From: Amycolatopsis antarctica
Lineage (GTDB): Bacteria > Actinomycetota > Actinomycetes > Mycobacteriales > Pseudonocardiaceae
Direction of reading: 5' to 3'
DNA length: 64,000 nucleotides
NCBI RefSeq assembly: GCF_002262875.1
Contig: NZ_NKYE01000011.1
Coordinates: 148,106 to 212,105, forward strand
Shown: positions 41,694 to 50,538 of the stretch, piece by piece
How positions within the stretch are numbered: position 1 is the first letter of the stretch
Layout: each line of letters opens with the position of its first letter
Program-made: the position numbers and the translations under genes
The notes under the pieces: model-generated
What the model was told of the DNA's origin: nothing
Seen by the model: the letters and a program-made list of their open reading frames with translations, nothing else
The model's database searches: none

Positions 41694-42962
41694 TCAGCCG
41701 TAGAGCCGGGTGATCTCACTGTCGGCGACATCGAGCGCCTTGCGCGTCTCGGCGGCCGGGTCGGCACCCTCACGCGCGATGCGCGCGACGGCGTCGGACA
41801 GAGCGGTACCCGCCTGCGCCGTCCACGCCGGCGGGCTGAGGATGCGCCCACTGTCGGCGACGAACCGCACGGCCTCGGCACCCGGCCCGGAACTGAGCAC
41901 GGCGGCCGCGCCGTCGAGGCTGGTGCGGGCAGGCAGGTGGACACCGAACCCGGTGGCGAACTCGGCCTGGTACTCGGTGCGCTCCACCCACAGCCAGCGG
42001 ACATAGGCCTTCGCGGCGTCGACGTCTGCGCTCTTCGCGTTCACCATCGCGCTGTACGCCCCGACCGGTACCGACACCCGGCCGGTGCCGTCCAGTGCCG
42101 GGAACGGCAGCACGCCGAAGTCCTCCCCCACCGCCTCGCGGATCTTCGGCAGGTTCCACAGCCCGGTCCACTGCATGGCGACCAGGCCGTCACAGAACGC
42201 GCCCGGGTCCGACCAGTCGGTCGGGGCGCCCAGCAGGAGCCCGCCACCGGTGTTCAGTGCGCGCAACTTGCCGAACACCGTGGCCGCTCGCGGATCGTTG
42301 AAGCCGACCGCGCGGCCGTCCACGGAGAGGAAGTCCAGTCCGGCGGACCACAGGAGCGGGCCGGTCAGCGTGGAGACGCCGCCGTCGTTGCCCACGAAGA
42401 GCCCGCGCACGCCGCCGGTGTTCAGCCGGGCGGTCGCGTCCACCAGTTCGTCCACGGTCCTCGGCGGTTGCAACCCCGCCGCGGCGAGCATGCTCTTGCG
42501 GTAGAACAGCATCTGCGTGTCGATGGCCTGCGGGACGCCGTAGAGCGCGCCGTCGACGGTCTGCGAGGTGAGCAGCGTCTGCACGAAGTCGCCGCGCTCC
42601 GCTCCGAGCAGGTCGTCGAGCGGGACCACCTGTTGCTGCCGGACCCACTCGACCTTCACCTGCGCCTCGAACACGTCGGGCACCGGGCTGTTCTGCAGTG
42701 CGGTCACGATCTTCGAGTCGTAGTCACCGGGGTTCCACTGCACCTCGACCCGGGCGGCCGGATAGGCCTCGGCGTAGCGCTTCACCGCGTCCTGCACGCC
42801 GTCCTCGCCGTAGGCGTGGTACCAGTGCCGCAACGTTCCGTCGCCGTTCGTCCCGTCGGCACGGCCGGTGTTCGAGCCGCAGGCGGCGAGCGAACCGGAC
42901 GCGAGCAGTCCGGCGAGCGTCAGGAACGAGCGACGAGTCCGCTCAGCACCGGCAACCATCAC
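41694..42962 (-). CDS. Lipoprotein solute-binding protein of a carbohydrate ABC transporter
   Basis: This 422-residue extracellular binding protein has an N-terminal signal with adjacent arginines (TRRSFLTL) and a lipobox ending LAAC at residue 28, so it should be lipid-anchored outside the membrane. The rest fits the family-1 sugar-binding fold, with aromatic ligand-facing stretches such as LRHWYHAYGEDG and GLWNLPKIREAVG. GTG and ATG are consecutive at 42962/42959, behind GGAAGG. It is the first gene of the transporter unit. The ligand is not evident. Confidence 0.92.
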   Translation of the reverse strand: MMVAGAERTRRSFLTLAGLLASGSLAACGSNTGRADGTNGDGTLRHWYHAYGEDGVQDAVKRYAEAYPAARVEVQWNPGDYDSKIVTALQNSPVPDVFEAQVKVEWVRQQQVVPLDDLLGAERGDFVQTLLTSQTVDGALYGVPQAIDTQMLFYRKSMLAAAGLQPPRTVDELVDATARLNTGGVRGLFVGNDGGVSTLTGPLLWSAGLDFLSVDGRAVGFNDPRAATVFGKLRALNTGGGLLLGAPTDWSDPGAFCDGLVAMQWTGLWNLPKIREAVGEDFGVLPFPALDGTGRVSVPVGAYSAMVNAKSADVDAAKAYVRWLWVERTEYQAEFATGFGVHLPARTSLDGAAAVLSSGPGAEAVRFVADSGRILSPPAWTAQAGTALSDAVARIAREGADPAAETRKALDVADSEITRLYG

Positions 42963-43094
42963 GAGTCCGCCTTCCCCAGATCGGGCCGAACAATACAGTG
43001 ACGGGGATTCTCGAACCGCGACGGTGATCTGTCGAGTTCTTCCCTCCTGCTGGGAACGGTGGCGGCCGGGGCGGACGGATGCCGGGAACGCCGG

Positions 43095-44213
43095 TCAGGC
43101 CGGGTCGGCCGCCGCGCCGGAGGGCTGCCTGGCCGAAGCGGCCGCGGCGTCCCCGCCCGACGGCAGGGCCAGCGTGACGATCTTGCGGGCTACCGAGCCG
43201 AGCTGCCTGGACAGCGATCCGGTGTTGTAGGGCAGGCCGTACCTGCGGCAGATCTCGCGTACCTCCCCCGCGATCCCCGGGTAGCGCCGGGACGGAAGGT
43301 CGGGGAAAAGGTGGTGCTCGATCTGATGGCTCAGGTTTCCGGACATCAGGTGGAAGAAGGGGCTGCCGGTGATGTTCGCGGACCCGAGGATCTGCCGGAA
43401 GTACCACTCCCCCCGGGTCTCCTGATCGGTCTCCTCGACGGTGAACGTCTCCGCACCGGCCGGGAAATGCCCGCAGAAGATGATCGAGAACGCCCACAGG
43501 TTCCGCACGAGGTTCGCGGTGACGTTCGCACCGAACGTCACCGGGGCGAGCGGCCCGGTCAGCAACGGGAACACGAGGTAGTCCTTGCCGACCTGGCGCG
43601 CCGACTTGCGCAGCATCGGACCGATCAGCGGCAGCGACTCGGTCCAGCTCCGTTCCCCCTTGACGATCAGATCTGCCTCGAGGTCGTGGAACATGATGCC
43701 CCACTGGAAGAACACCGCCTGTGCAGCCGCGTAGAGCGGATTGCCGAGGTAGTACGGATGCCACTTCTGCTCGTCGGTGATCCGCAGGATCCCATAACCG
43801 ATGTCGCGATCCTTGTCGAGAATGTTGGTGAACGTGTGGTGGGTGAAATTATGCGAACGGCGCCACTGGTCGGAGGGGCAGACCATGTCCCACTCGAAGG
43901 TCTGCGAGTTCAGTGCCGGATCCCGCATCCAGTCGTACTGGCCGTGCAGCACGTTGTGGCCGATCTCCATGTTGTCGAGGATCTTGGACAACGACAACGC
44001 GGCCACCCCGGTGATCCACGCGGGCGGGAACCAGCCGGCGAACAGGAGTGCGCGGCCGGCGAGCTCCAGGCGGCGCTGCGCGACGACGACCTCGCGAATG
44101 TAGTCGGCGTCGGCGGTGCCGAGATCGGCGACGATCCTGGTGCGGATCGCGTCCAGTTCCCGGCCGAACTCGTCCATCCGATCGGGGCTGAGTTGCGGTA
44201 CGGACATCGTCAT
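43095..44213 (-). CDS. Membrane fatty acid desaturase
   Basis: This 372-residue integral-membrane diiron desaturase resembles actinobacterial DesA3-type and linoleoyl-CoA-type enzymes. All three histidine boxes are seen: HNVLHG near residue 88, HNFTHH near 122, and HQIEHH near 296, the last with the LFPDLP tail typical of front-end/acyl-CoA desaturases. It would introduce a double bond into membrane acyl chains with electrons from a ferredoxin or flavodoxin reductase not encoded next to it. It is monocistronic, with about 160 bases to its upstream neighbour. Confidence 0.92.
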   Translation of the reverse strand: MTMSVPQLSPDRMDEFGRELDAIRTRIVADLGTADADYIREVVVAQRRLELAGRALLFAGWFPPAWITGVAALSLSKILDNMEIGHNVLHGQYDWMRDPALNSQTFEWDMVCPSDQWRRSHNFTHHTFTNILDKDRDIGYGILRITDEQKWHPYYLGNPLYAAAQAVFFQWGIMFHDLEADLIVKGERSWTESLPLIGPMLRKSARQVGKDYLVFPLLTGPLAPVTFGANVTANLVRNLWAFSIIFCGHFPAGAETFTVEETDQETRGEWYFRQILGSANITGSPFFHLMSGNLSHQIEHHLFPDLPSRRYPGIAGEVREICRRYGLPYNTGSLSRQLGSVARKIVTLALPSGGDAAAASARQPSGAAADPA

Positions 44214-44373
44214 GTGCGGGTCTCCTCGACTCGGCGTTCGGTTACGACGCCGCCTGCGGAGACGAAGCTGAACACCCGCGCCACCTGCGGTGACACGGAT
44301 CTGGCAGCACGCACGGCCACCGTGCGCGTAAAGGCGGAAAGGGTTCGGACCGTGTGCCGCCGGCCCGTGATCG

Positions 44374-44820
44374 TCAGCGGACGCGCGAATCCTCGACCTG
44401 CTCGTCGCCGTCCTCCTCGGCGAAGTGGACGCCGTCGACGTTGATGTTCACCTCGACGACGGTCAGGCCGGTGATCGACTCCACCGCGCCGATCACATCG
44501 CGCCGTACCGCCCTGCTCACGTCGACGATCGAGCTGCCGTAGTCGACCACCAGCCGCAGGTCGACCGCGACCTGCTTCTCCCCGACATCGACCGAAACGC
44601 CACCGCCCGCGCTGGACGAGTCGCCCGAGATGCGGTCCCGGATGGCACCGACCGTGCGTGTGCCACCGCCGCCGAGCCCGAACACCCCGGGCACGTCGCG
44701 GGCGGCGATGCCGGCCACCTTGCGCACGACGGTGTCGGCGATGGTGAGGCCACCACGGCCGTCGTCTCCCCGTCCGGTGGATGTTCCGGAACCGTCGTGC
44801 TCGATCGTCGGACCAGTCAC
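44374..44820 (-). CDS. Asp23/Gls24 family envelope stress protein
   Basis: This 148-residue protein has the Asp23/Gls24 domain from about residue 25: IADTVVRKVAGIAARDVPGV, then a beta-rich region VDVGEKQVAVDLRLVVDYG and the VEVNINVDGVHF end. The GTG start (44820) is preceded by GAGG eight bases upstream; longer in-frame versions look non-coding. These cytosolic proteins are linked to cell-envelope homeostasis and stress. The acidic tail (EEDGDEQVED) is notable. No amaP/DUF2273-type partner lies beside it. Confidence 0.9.
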   Translation of the reverse strand: MTGPTIEHDGSGTSTGRGDDGRGGLTIADTVVRKVAGIAARDVPGVFGLGGGGTRTVGAIRDRISGDSSSAGGGVSVDVGEKQVAVDLRLVVDYGSSIVDVSRAVRRDVIGAVESITGLTVVEVNINVDGVHFAEEDGDEQVEDSRVR

Positions 44821-45109
44821 GTTCCTCGCCTCATTCCTGTCCGGGCCGGATTCACCGAATGTGCGGCCGCGTGCGTCGCCGGCGCGCGGATGTGCGCACG
44901 GCTTCTCACCCGACCGTACGGGCCCACCGGCCCCCTGCGCAGGACGGCGACGTCCTCCACCACGGTGACGCGGTACGGGACACCCGCGGGCGACCGCGCG
45001 GCAGACGGCCCGCCGGCGTGGGATCGTGATCACGGCGCTCGCCACCGGAGACGCCGCCGGAACGGGACGGGCGGTGCCCTCCCCCGGTGGCCCCAAGGAA
45101 GGACCTCGC

Positions 45110-45328
45110 ATGGCAGACAAGGACCGATCCGGCCGCGGTGAGGTACCGGACGACCCGCGCCAGGACCCGCGGCGGACCCTGGACGCGCTGGAGGAGAAGG
45201 TCTTCGGCGAGACGGAGGACCAGCGGCGCACGGAAAAGGAGTCCGGGGCCGCGTTCGAGCAGGACATCGATCCGCAGGACACGACGGCGGACAAGGGCGG
45301 GCACACCGCACCGGAGCCGCCCGCCTGA
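45110..45328 (+). CDS. Small hydrophilic acidic protein, unknown function
   Basis: This 72-residue, strongly charged protein (MADKDRSGRGEVPDD at the start) contains a helix-prone TLDALEEKVFGETEDQRRTEKESG segment and no hydrophobic stretch. AAGGAAGGA precedes the ATG at 45110. It looks intrinsically disordered. It lies between a divergent Asp23 gene and a co-directional flavoprotein. I do not recognise a family. Confidence 0.65.
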   Translation: MADKDRSGRGEVPDDPRQDPRRTLDALEEKVFGETEDQRRTEKESGAAFEQDIDPQDTTADKGGHTAPEPPA

Positions 45329-45386
45329 GACCGTGCCGGTCCGCTTCCGATCGGTGCCCCTGTCGGCACGACCGTAATCTGGCCCG

Positions 45387-46340
45387 ATGACCGTGATGGT
45401 GGTCGGCGCGGGTATCGCCGGAGTGGCCTGCGCCCGGGAACTCACCGCCGCCGGGGTGGCAGTCCGGATCGTCGATCGCGGACATGCGATCGGTGGCCGG
45501 ATGGCGACCAAGCACCTCGGCTCGCCCCGGCGGGCCGTCGACATCGGTGCCGCCTACTTCACCGTGCGCGACCCGGGGTTCGCCGCGATCGCCGCCCACT
45601 GGCAGGCGGAGGGCCTGGCGCGGCCGTGGACCGACACCCTGCAGGCCGTGGACGACGGGGTCTGGCGGGACACCACCGGACCGGCCAGGTGGGGGGCACC
45701 CGGCGGCCTGCGCGGCCTTGTCGGCGCCCTCGCCCAGGACCTGCCCGTCGAACTGGGGTACACGGTGCGTTCCGTCGGGCCGGGCCCGGTCGTCGACGGC
45801 GAACGCTTCGACGCCGTGGTGCTGGCGATGCCCGACCCGCAGGCCGCCCGCCTCGTCGACGCCGCAAGCCCGGCCACGGCGGAGACGGCCCGTCCATGGG
45901 ATCCGGTCCTCGCGGTGACCGCGGGATTCGGTTCCCGGCACTGGGATCGTCTGCGCACGGCGGCGTTCGTCAACGACCACCCGGATGTGGCGCTGATCGC
46001 CGACGACGGCGCACGGCGCGGTGACCTGGCCCCGGTCCTGGTCACGCACTCCACGGCCGAGCTGGCCGAGCGGTACGACGCGGAGCCGGAAGCGGCGGTA
46101 CGGCCGGTACTGGACGCGGTGGGCGGGCTTCTCGGGTTCGACGGCGCGGACGCGCTGTGGACGCACGTGCACCGCTGGCGGTACGCGCGCCCCCGGCACA
46201 GCAGGGACACACCGTTCCACCGCGGCGAGGACGGGATCTGCCTCGCCGGGGACGGCTGGGGCAGCCCGAAGGTGGAGACGGCGTGGCGTTCGGGGGCCGC
46301 GCTCGGCCGCGATCTCCTCGGGCTGGGCCCGGCGGGGTGA
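45387..46340 (+). CDS. Renalase-like FAD-dependent amine oxidase/oxidoreductase
   Basis: This 317-residue flavoprotein has an N-terminal FAD-binding Rossmann motif (VVGAGIAGVACAREL, residues 4-18) followed by GHAIGGRMATK, where renalase and related enzymes place the diphosphate/ribose-binding R-M-A-T. The C-terminal CLAGDGWGSPKVETAWRSG closes the FAD site. Bacterial renalases oxidise misformed dihydro-NAD(P) isomers. That activity is plausible but not proven by sequence. It is cytosolic and stands 58 bases after the small acidic protein. Confidence 0.85.
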   Translation: MTVMVVGAGIAGVACARELTAAGVAVRIVDRGHAIGGRMATKHLGSPRRAVDIGAAYFTVRDPGFAAIAAHWQAEGLARPWTDTLQAVDDGVWRDTTGPARWGAPGGLRGLVGALAQDLPVELGYTVRSVGPGPVVDGERFDAVVLAMPDPQAARLVDAASPATAETARPWDPVLAVTAGFGSRHWDRLRTAAFVNDHPDVALIADDGARRGDLAPVLVTHSTAELAERYDAEPEAAVRPVLDAVGGLLGFDGADALWTHVHRWRYARPRHSRDTPFHRGEDGICLAGDGWGSPKVETAWRSGAALGRDLLGLGPAG

Positions 46341-46454
46341 TCCGCGGGACGGCGGCCCGCCGTCCTGGCCCGTACCGTCGGCCGGGGACACGCTCCGGCG
46401 TACACACGCGGCGCCCGCCGGACACCCGGCGAGCCCCAGTGGAGAGGGACACGA

Positions 46455-47351
46455 ATGCGCATTCTGGTGGCGGGGGCGTCCGGCTTCATCGGCGGGCGGC
46501 TGTGCCCCGCGCTGGTGGCCGCGGGCCACGAGGTCCACGCGATGACACGGCACCCGGACTCCTACCGGGGCGCCGGCGAACCGGTGCACGGCGACGTGCA
46601 CGATCCCGACACGCTCCGGTCCGCGCTGGACGGCTGCGAGGTGGCGTACTATTTGGTGCATTCCTTGGGAGACAAGGACTTCGAGCAACGGGACGCCGAA
46701 GCGGCACGTGCGTTCGCCCGGTCCGCGGCGGACGCGGGCGTCGAGCGGATCGTCTATCTCGGCGGTCTCGGTGACGACGGCGACGAACTGTCCGCGCACC
46801 TGCGCAGCCGCCGCCAGGTCGAATCCCTTCTGGGAACGGCAGGGGTCCCGGTCACCACCTTGCGCGCGGGCATCATCGTCGGCCACGGCGGCATCTCCTG
46901 GGAGATGACCCGCCAGCTCGTCGAGCACCTGCCCGCCATGATCACCCCGCGCTGGGTCCGTACCCGCACCCAGCCGATCGCGGTCGCCGACGTGGTGCGC
47001 TACCTGGTCGGGGTGCTCACGGTCGCGGAGACGAAGGGCCGTGCGTTCGACATCGGCGGGCCGGAGGTCCTGGCGTACGTGGACATGATGCGGCGGGTGG
47101 CGGCGATCGAGGGACGAATGCTGCTCGTGGTGCCCGTCCCGTTGCTCTCCCCCGGTCTCTCCGCCCGCTGGCTGTCCCTGGTGACCGATGTGGACACCGC
47201 CACCGGGCGCTCGCTGGTCGACTCCATGGGAAACGAGGTGGTGGTCCGCGACGACAGCATCACGCGTCTCGTGCCGCTCGAACCCCTCGGCTACGACGAG
47301 GCCGTCCTGGCCGCGCTCGGCGAGCGCGCGGCGCAGAGGCGGCGGCGGTGA
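46455..47351 (+). CDS. NAD(P)-binding SDR-like protein (NmrA/YwnB type)
   Basis: This 298-residue atypical short-chain dehydrogenase family protein has the GASGFIGGRLC nucleotide motif at residues 7-17. The VAYYLVHSLG stretch near 62 and IVYLGGLGDDGDELSAHLRSR near 97 are typical of uncharacterised epimerase-like proteins of actinobacteria. The catalytic Tyr-x-x-x-Lys of classical SDRs is not evident. It overlaps the CPBP gene by 4 bases (GTGA). No substrate can be inferred. Confidence 0.85.
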   Translation: MRILVAGASGFIGGRLCPALVAAGHEVHAMTRHPDSYRGAGEPVHGDVHDPDTLRSALDGCEVAYYLVHSLGDKDFEQRDAEAARAFARSAADAGVERIVYLGGLGDDGDELSAHLRSRRQVESLLGTAGVPVTTLRAGIIVGHGGISWEMTRQLVEHLPAMITPRWVRTRTQPIAVADVVRYLVGVLTVAETKGRAFDIGGPEVLAYVDMMRRVAAIEGRMLLVVPVPLLSPGLSARWLSLVTDVDTATGRSLVDSMGNEVVVRDDSITRLVPLEPLGYDEAVLAALGERAAQRRRR

Positions 47352-48004
47352 TCGGCGGGCGCGCCCTGCGTACCCGCCGGCGGCGGGTGGCCGGGGTCGC
47401 CGTCGCCGGTGCCGGACTGCTCGGCATCTCCCTGTCGACCGAGCCGGGATCGCCCCGGTTCTACGGCCTCACCCTCGCCGCCGCGGCGACCTGGACGGCG
47501 GGCGGCCTGTGGTCGGGCCCGCTGCACCTGGGCCGGACGGAATGGACCGGGCGTCCCCGCAGACCGCTGATCACGCCCGTGCTCACCGGTGCGGCCGCCT
47601 TCGGCGCGTTCTACGCGTGCGCACTGGTGGCGCGCCGGATCCCGGTGCTGAACACGGCGATCTGGCGAGTCCTGCAGTACGCCCATCGGGGCACCAATGC
47701 GGGGGTGCTGTTCACCACGCTGGCCAACGGGCTCGCCGAGGAGGTGTTCTTCCGGGGCGCGCTCTACGACGCGCTCGGCCCCCGGCATCCGGTCACGGGT
47801 TCGGCCGCGATCTACTCGCTCGCCACGATCGCCACCCGCAATCCGGCGCTGGTGCTCGCCTCGGCCGTGATGGGTGTCCTGTTCGGACTGCAGCGGCGCG
47901 CGACCGGCGGGATACAGGCACCGATACTGACTCACCTGACGTGGTCGGCACTCATGCTCACCTTCCTGCCTCCGCTGTTCGACGACGCCGCGCCGTCCCG
48001 CTGA
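47348..48004 (+). CDS. CPBP-family membrane protein (putative intramembrane protease)
   Basis: This 218-residue membrane protein has about five to six hydrophobic segments and the CPBP/Abi first motif EExxxR (AEEVFFRGALY, about residue 137). A late His appears in ILTHLTWS. The expected second motif FxxxH is not seen in the corresponding helix (IYSLATIATRNP), so proteolytic activity is doubtful. It is translationally coupled to the NAD(P)-binding protein. Confidence 0.82.
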   Translation: MIGGRALRTRRRRVAGVAVAGAGLLGISLSTEPGSPRFYGLTLAAAATWTAGGLWSGPLHLGRTEWTGRPRRPLITPVLTGAAAFGAFYACALVARRIPVLNTAIWRVLQYAHRGTNAGVLFTTLANGLAEEVFFRGALYDALGPRHPVTGSAAIYSLATIATRNPALVLASAVMGVLFGLQRRATGGIQAPILTHLTWSALMLTFLPPLFDDAAPSR

Positions 48005-48150
48005 CCGGGCCGGCCCGCGAGAGGGCGCGCCCCGGGGGCAGTGCGCTCGATCACGAGTCCCTCCGACCGAAAAGCACCGGCCAGGGCCTAGACTCCGGGG
48101 GCGAAGACGAGTTCGCGGGCGAGGGTCCGCGACCGCACAGGGGAGCGTCG

Positions 48151-49512
48151 ATGTCACCGCACCCACCGGGGCCCGGGGCGACCGGAAGTCCACGCACAGA
48201 CCAGGCACACGACGATCCCCTGCGGGCGGCCTTCGTCCGGATGCAGCGGCTGCTGGTCGCGTCCGAGGCACTGAGCGAAGCCGAGTCCGTCACCGACATC
48301 CGCTCCCTGATCACCGAGCTGGCGACCGGAGAACTCGCTCCCCCGCACGTCGAACTGCTCATCACTCAGGACCGCGGCGTACAGGGCACCATCGAGGACC
48401 AGCGCTCGCAGGCCGGGCCGGCCGGCGAGGGCGTAGGTGCGGCACCGGTCCGGGTACGCGGGCAGTGGGCGGACTTCGACCCGGCCTCGCCGCTGCCCCC
48501 CGCCCAGGCCGTCCGCGAACGGGCGCTGGTGCACTACCCGGACCGCGCGGACATGGCCATCCGGCTGGCACCCGAAGCGGTCCGCCACTACGACGAGCTG
48601 GGTCTGCACGCGGTGGTGTGTGCCCCGGTGATCAGTGGCGAGGAGGTGTTCGGCGTCCTCGAATTCGGCTGGCACGAACCGTACTTCGCCGGATACGAGG
48701 AGCGGATGGTGATCACCATGATCGCCTCGTACACGGCCAGGGCGCTCGAGCGCGTCCGCTTCGTACAGCACCGGATCAGCGTGTCGGCCGCGTTGCAGCA
48801 GGCGATGCTGACCCGTTTGCCCTCGGTCGAGGGGCTGCGGATGGCCGCCCACTACCGTCCTGCCGGAGCCGAGGATCAGGTCGGTGGCGACTGGTACGAC
48901 GCGATCCCGTTGCCCGTCCCCACCCTGGCAGGCGGGGCGACGCTGGCCGTCACCGTAGGCGACGTGACCGGTCACGACATCCACGCCGCCGCGATGATGG
49001 GGCAGGCGCGGGCGATGCTCAGGCAGGCGGAATGGGATCACCCCGGACGATCCCCTGCCGGGATCCTGTCGGCGCTCGAGCAGGCCTGCGAGGGACTGGG
49101 CACCGACCTCACCGGTACGGCCGTGGTCATGCACCTGGCGCCACGCATCGACGGCGGGTGGGCGATGGAGTGGAGCAATGCCGGGCACCCACCGCCGATC
49201 CGGCTCGGAGCCGACGGAACGGCGGCCGTTCTCGGCGAGCACGACCTGATGCTGGGCTGCCGTCCGATGTTCGTCGAGAACCGCACCACCGCCCGGGCGA
49301 TCCTCGCCCCCGGTGACACCGTGCTGCTGTACACCGACGGCCTGGTGGAGCGGCGAGGCGAGGATGTCGAGCAGGGCATCGACGCTCTTCGTGAACTCGC
49401 CCGCACGCACGCCGGGGTCCCGGTGCGGGAGCTGGTCGACACCGTCGTGCACGAACTGGCGGGACCGGCGCCGGACGACGATGTCGTGCTGCTGGCCGTT
49501 CACGTGCCCTGA
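48151..49512 (+). CDS. GAF-domain SpoIIE-type protein phosphatase
   Basis: This 453-residue protein has a GAF sensor domain (about residues 35-205; GVLEFGWHE near 170) followed by a PP2C/SpoIIE phosphatase domain (about 225-450). Metal-binding motifs are intact: GGDWYDAIPL, VGDVTGHDIHAAAMMGQARAML, LLYTDGLVERRGEDV and DDDVVLLAVHVP. Such RsbU-like enzymes dephosphorylate anti-anti-sigma factors and feed general-stress sigma factors in actinobacteria. The ATG at 48151 has GGGGAG upstream. No anti-sigma or STAS gene is adjacent, so its partner lies elsewhere. A possible stress-type promoter follows immediately downstream. Confidence 0.92.
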   Translation: MSPHPPGPGATGSPRTDQAHDDPLRAAFVRMQRLLVASEALSEAESVTDIRSLITELATGELAPPHVELLITQDRGVQGTIEDQRSQAGPAGEGVGAAPVRVRGQWADFDPASPLPPAQAVRERALVHYPDRADMAIRLAPEAVRHYDELGLHAVVCAPVISGEEVFGVLEFGWHEPYFAGYEERMVITMIASYTARALERVRFVQHRISVSAALQQAMLTRLPSVEGLRMAAHYRPAGAEDQVGGDWYDAIPLPVPTLAGGATLAVTVGDVTGHDIHAAAMMGQARAMLRQAEWDHPGRSPAGILSALEQACEGLGTDLTGTAVVMHLAPRIDGGWAMEWSNAGHPPPIRLGADGTAAVLGEHDLMLGCRPMFVENRTTARAILAPGDTVLLYTDGLVERRGEDVEQGIDALRELARTHAGVPVRELVDTVVHELAGPAPDDDVVLLAVHVP

Positions 49513-49850
49513 CCTGCCGCTACGGTTTCGCGCCATTCTGGATTTTGAGTGGTTTGCCGGCCCCTTTTTCGGGGTACCCGGGCTTCGCAGGGCGAGAACG
49601 ACCCACCGCCCGGACGCGCATCACTCCAGGTGCGGGCCCACGATGGGTTTCGCCCGGAATGGTTCGAGGAGGCAGCGGCGCCAGGCGCTCCGTTCGTCCC
49701 CGCGGCCACCCGGACGCGGTTCTGTGCACCACGGGAGACGTTCGTTCCGTTTCCCGCCGGAATCGCCATCACAGCGGCGTATCCGGTTTATCGAGCACAA
49801 GTCGCCGTCGATGTCGTCATCGCGGCGAAGATCTGACATGGAGGACAGTC
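49513..49850 (+). other. 338-base gap without a gene
   Basis: No convincing reading frame is seen. The stretch contains a candidate stress-sigma promoter near 49551-49577 and, at its end, the GGAGG ribosome binding site of the DUF6131-type gene. Confidence 0.6.
49551..49577 (+). promoter_or_regulatory. Candidate SigB/SigF-type promoter (GGTTT-N16-GGGTAC)
   Basis: GGTTT at 49551-49555 and GGGTAC at 49572-49577 are spaced by 16 bases, close to the actinobacterial stress-sigma pattern GTTT-N15-17-GGGTA. It points toward the small membrane protein gene 274 bases downstream. Short motifs of this kind arise by chance in GC-rich DNA, so confidence is low. Confidence 0.33.
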
Positions 49851-50006
49851 GTGATCGTTCTGGGCGTAATTCTGCTCATCATCGGATTCATCGCCAGTAT
49901 TCCCGTGCTGTGGTCCATCGGCATCGCCCTCGTGGTGATCGGCGTGGTCCTGGCGGTCCTGGGGCGTCTGGGCACGAAGGTCGGCGGTCGCGCACACTGG
50001 TTCTGA
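49851..50006 (+). CDS. Small membrane protein, DUF6131-like
   Basis: This 51-residue protein is essentially two hydrophobic helices (VIVLGVILLIIGFIASIPVL and SIGIALVVIGVVLAVLG) followed by the polar tail GRLGTKVGGRAHWF. This layout and tail resemble the actinobacterial DUF6131 family of short membrane proteins. GGAGG lies nine bases before the GTG. The function is unknown. It is a candidate member of a general-stress set, given the possible upstream promoter and the neighbouring SpoIIE-type phosphatase. Confidence 0.8.
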   Translation: MIVLGVILLIIGFIASIPVLWSIGIALVVIGVVLAVLGRLGTKVGGRAHWF

Positions 50007-50203
50007 TCCCGCGCCAAGCGGGAAGGCGGTCACCGGGGCCTCGCGGCACCGTTTCGACGGCGGCCCGCCGCCCCGGTGGCCCCTGCGGGAAAACCACAGC
50101 GGACTCTTCCGCGAGTCCGGGGAATCCTCCGCGCCCGCGCACCAGTTCACCATCGCTTCTTCCGCCCGTTCGCGGACGGTGTCCCTCAGGAGGTGCAGCG
50201 GCC

Positions 50204-50386
50204 TTGCCCGTCACCGTCAGGACCCCATCGAACAACGCGTACGACTTCCGCACCGGCACGACGTTCGTGCTCCGCGACGCGGGACATCTCATGATTCTCG
50301 ACGATTCCGAGGTGGTCGGCGTGTTCGCGCCCGGCCACTGGACGATGGCCGAGCAGTCCGGTACTGCCGAGGAAACCCGGGACTGA
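50204..50386 (+). CDS. Small hypothetical protein
   Basis: This is a reading frame of about 60 residues (PVTVRTPSNNAYDFRTG near the start) with a compact beta-rich centre (TTFVLRDAGHLMILDDSEVVGVFA) and a polar tail. I placed the start at the TTG (50204), which has AGGAGG ten bases upstream; the upstream part of the frame looks non-coding. I recognise no domain. The regular alternation of hydrophobic residues suggests a real protein, but this is a tentative call. Confidence 0.5.
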   Translation: MPVTVRTPSNNAYDFRTGTTFVLRDAGHLMILDDSEVVGVFAPGHWTMAEQSGTAEETRD

Positions 50387-50429
50387 GGGCGCGGCCACCA
50401 CGACGGCACCCCCGGTCGCCCTCGTCACT

Positions 50430-50450
50430 GTCTGTCCGATATGGACAGAC
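50430..50450. promoter_or_regulatory. Perfect inverted repeat GTCTGTCC-GATAT-GGACAGAC
   Basis: Eight-base perfect arms with a 5-base spacer lie in the 152-base gap, 88 bases upstream of the ATPase gene. The inner 15 bases match a motif that recurs inside the NRPS genes. It could be an operator for the ATPase gene or a member of a dispersed palindrome family. Confidence 0.5.
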
Positions 50451-50538
50451 AAACCAACCTGGTGACACCGGCCGTGCCGCACCGCGTTCACCCGCGCCGG
50501 AAGCCGGGACTGTCGGTGGCCGGGCATAGCCTCACCGG

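Noticed and set aside
49545..50006. Longer version of the DUF6131-like gene starting near 49545
   Set aside because: The upstream part is Arg/Pro-rich without hydrophobic pattern, whereas GGAGG lies just before the GTG at 49851.
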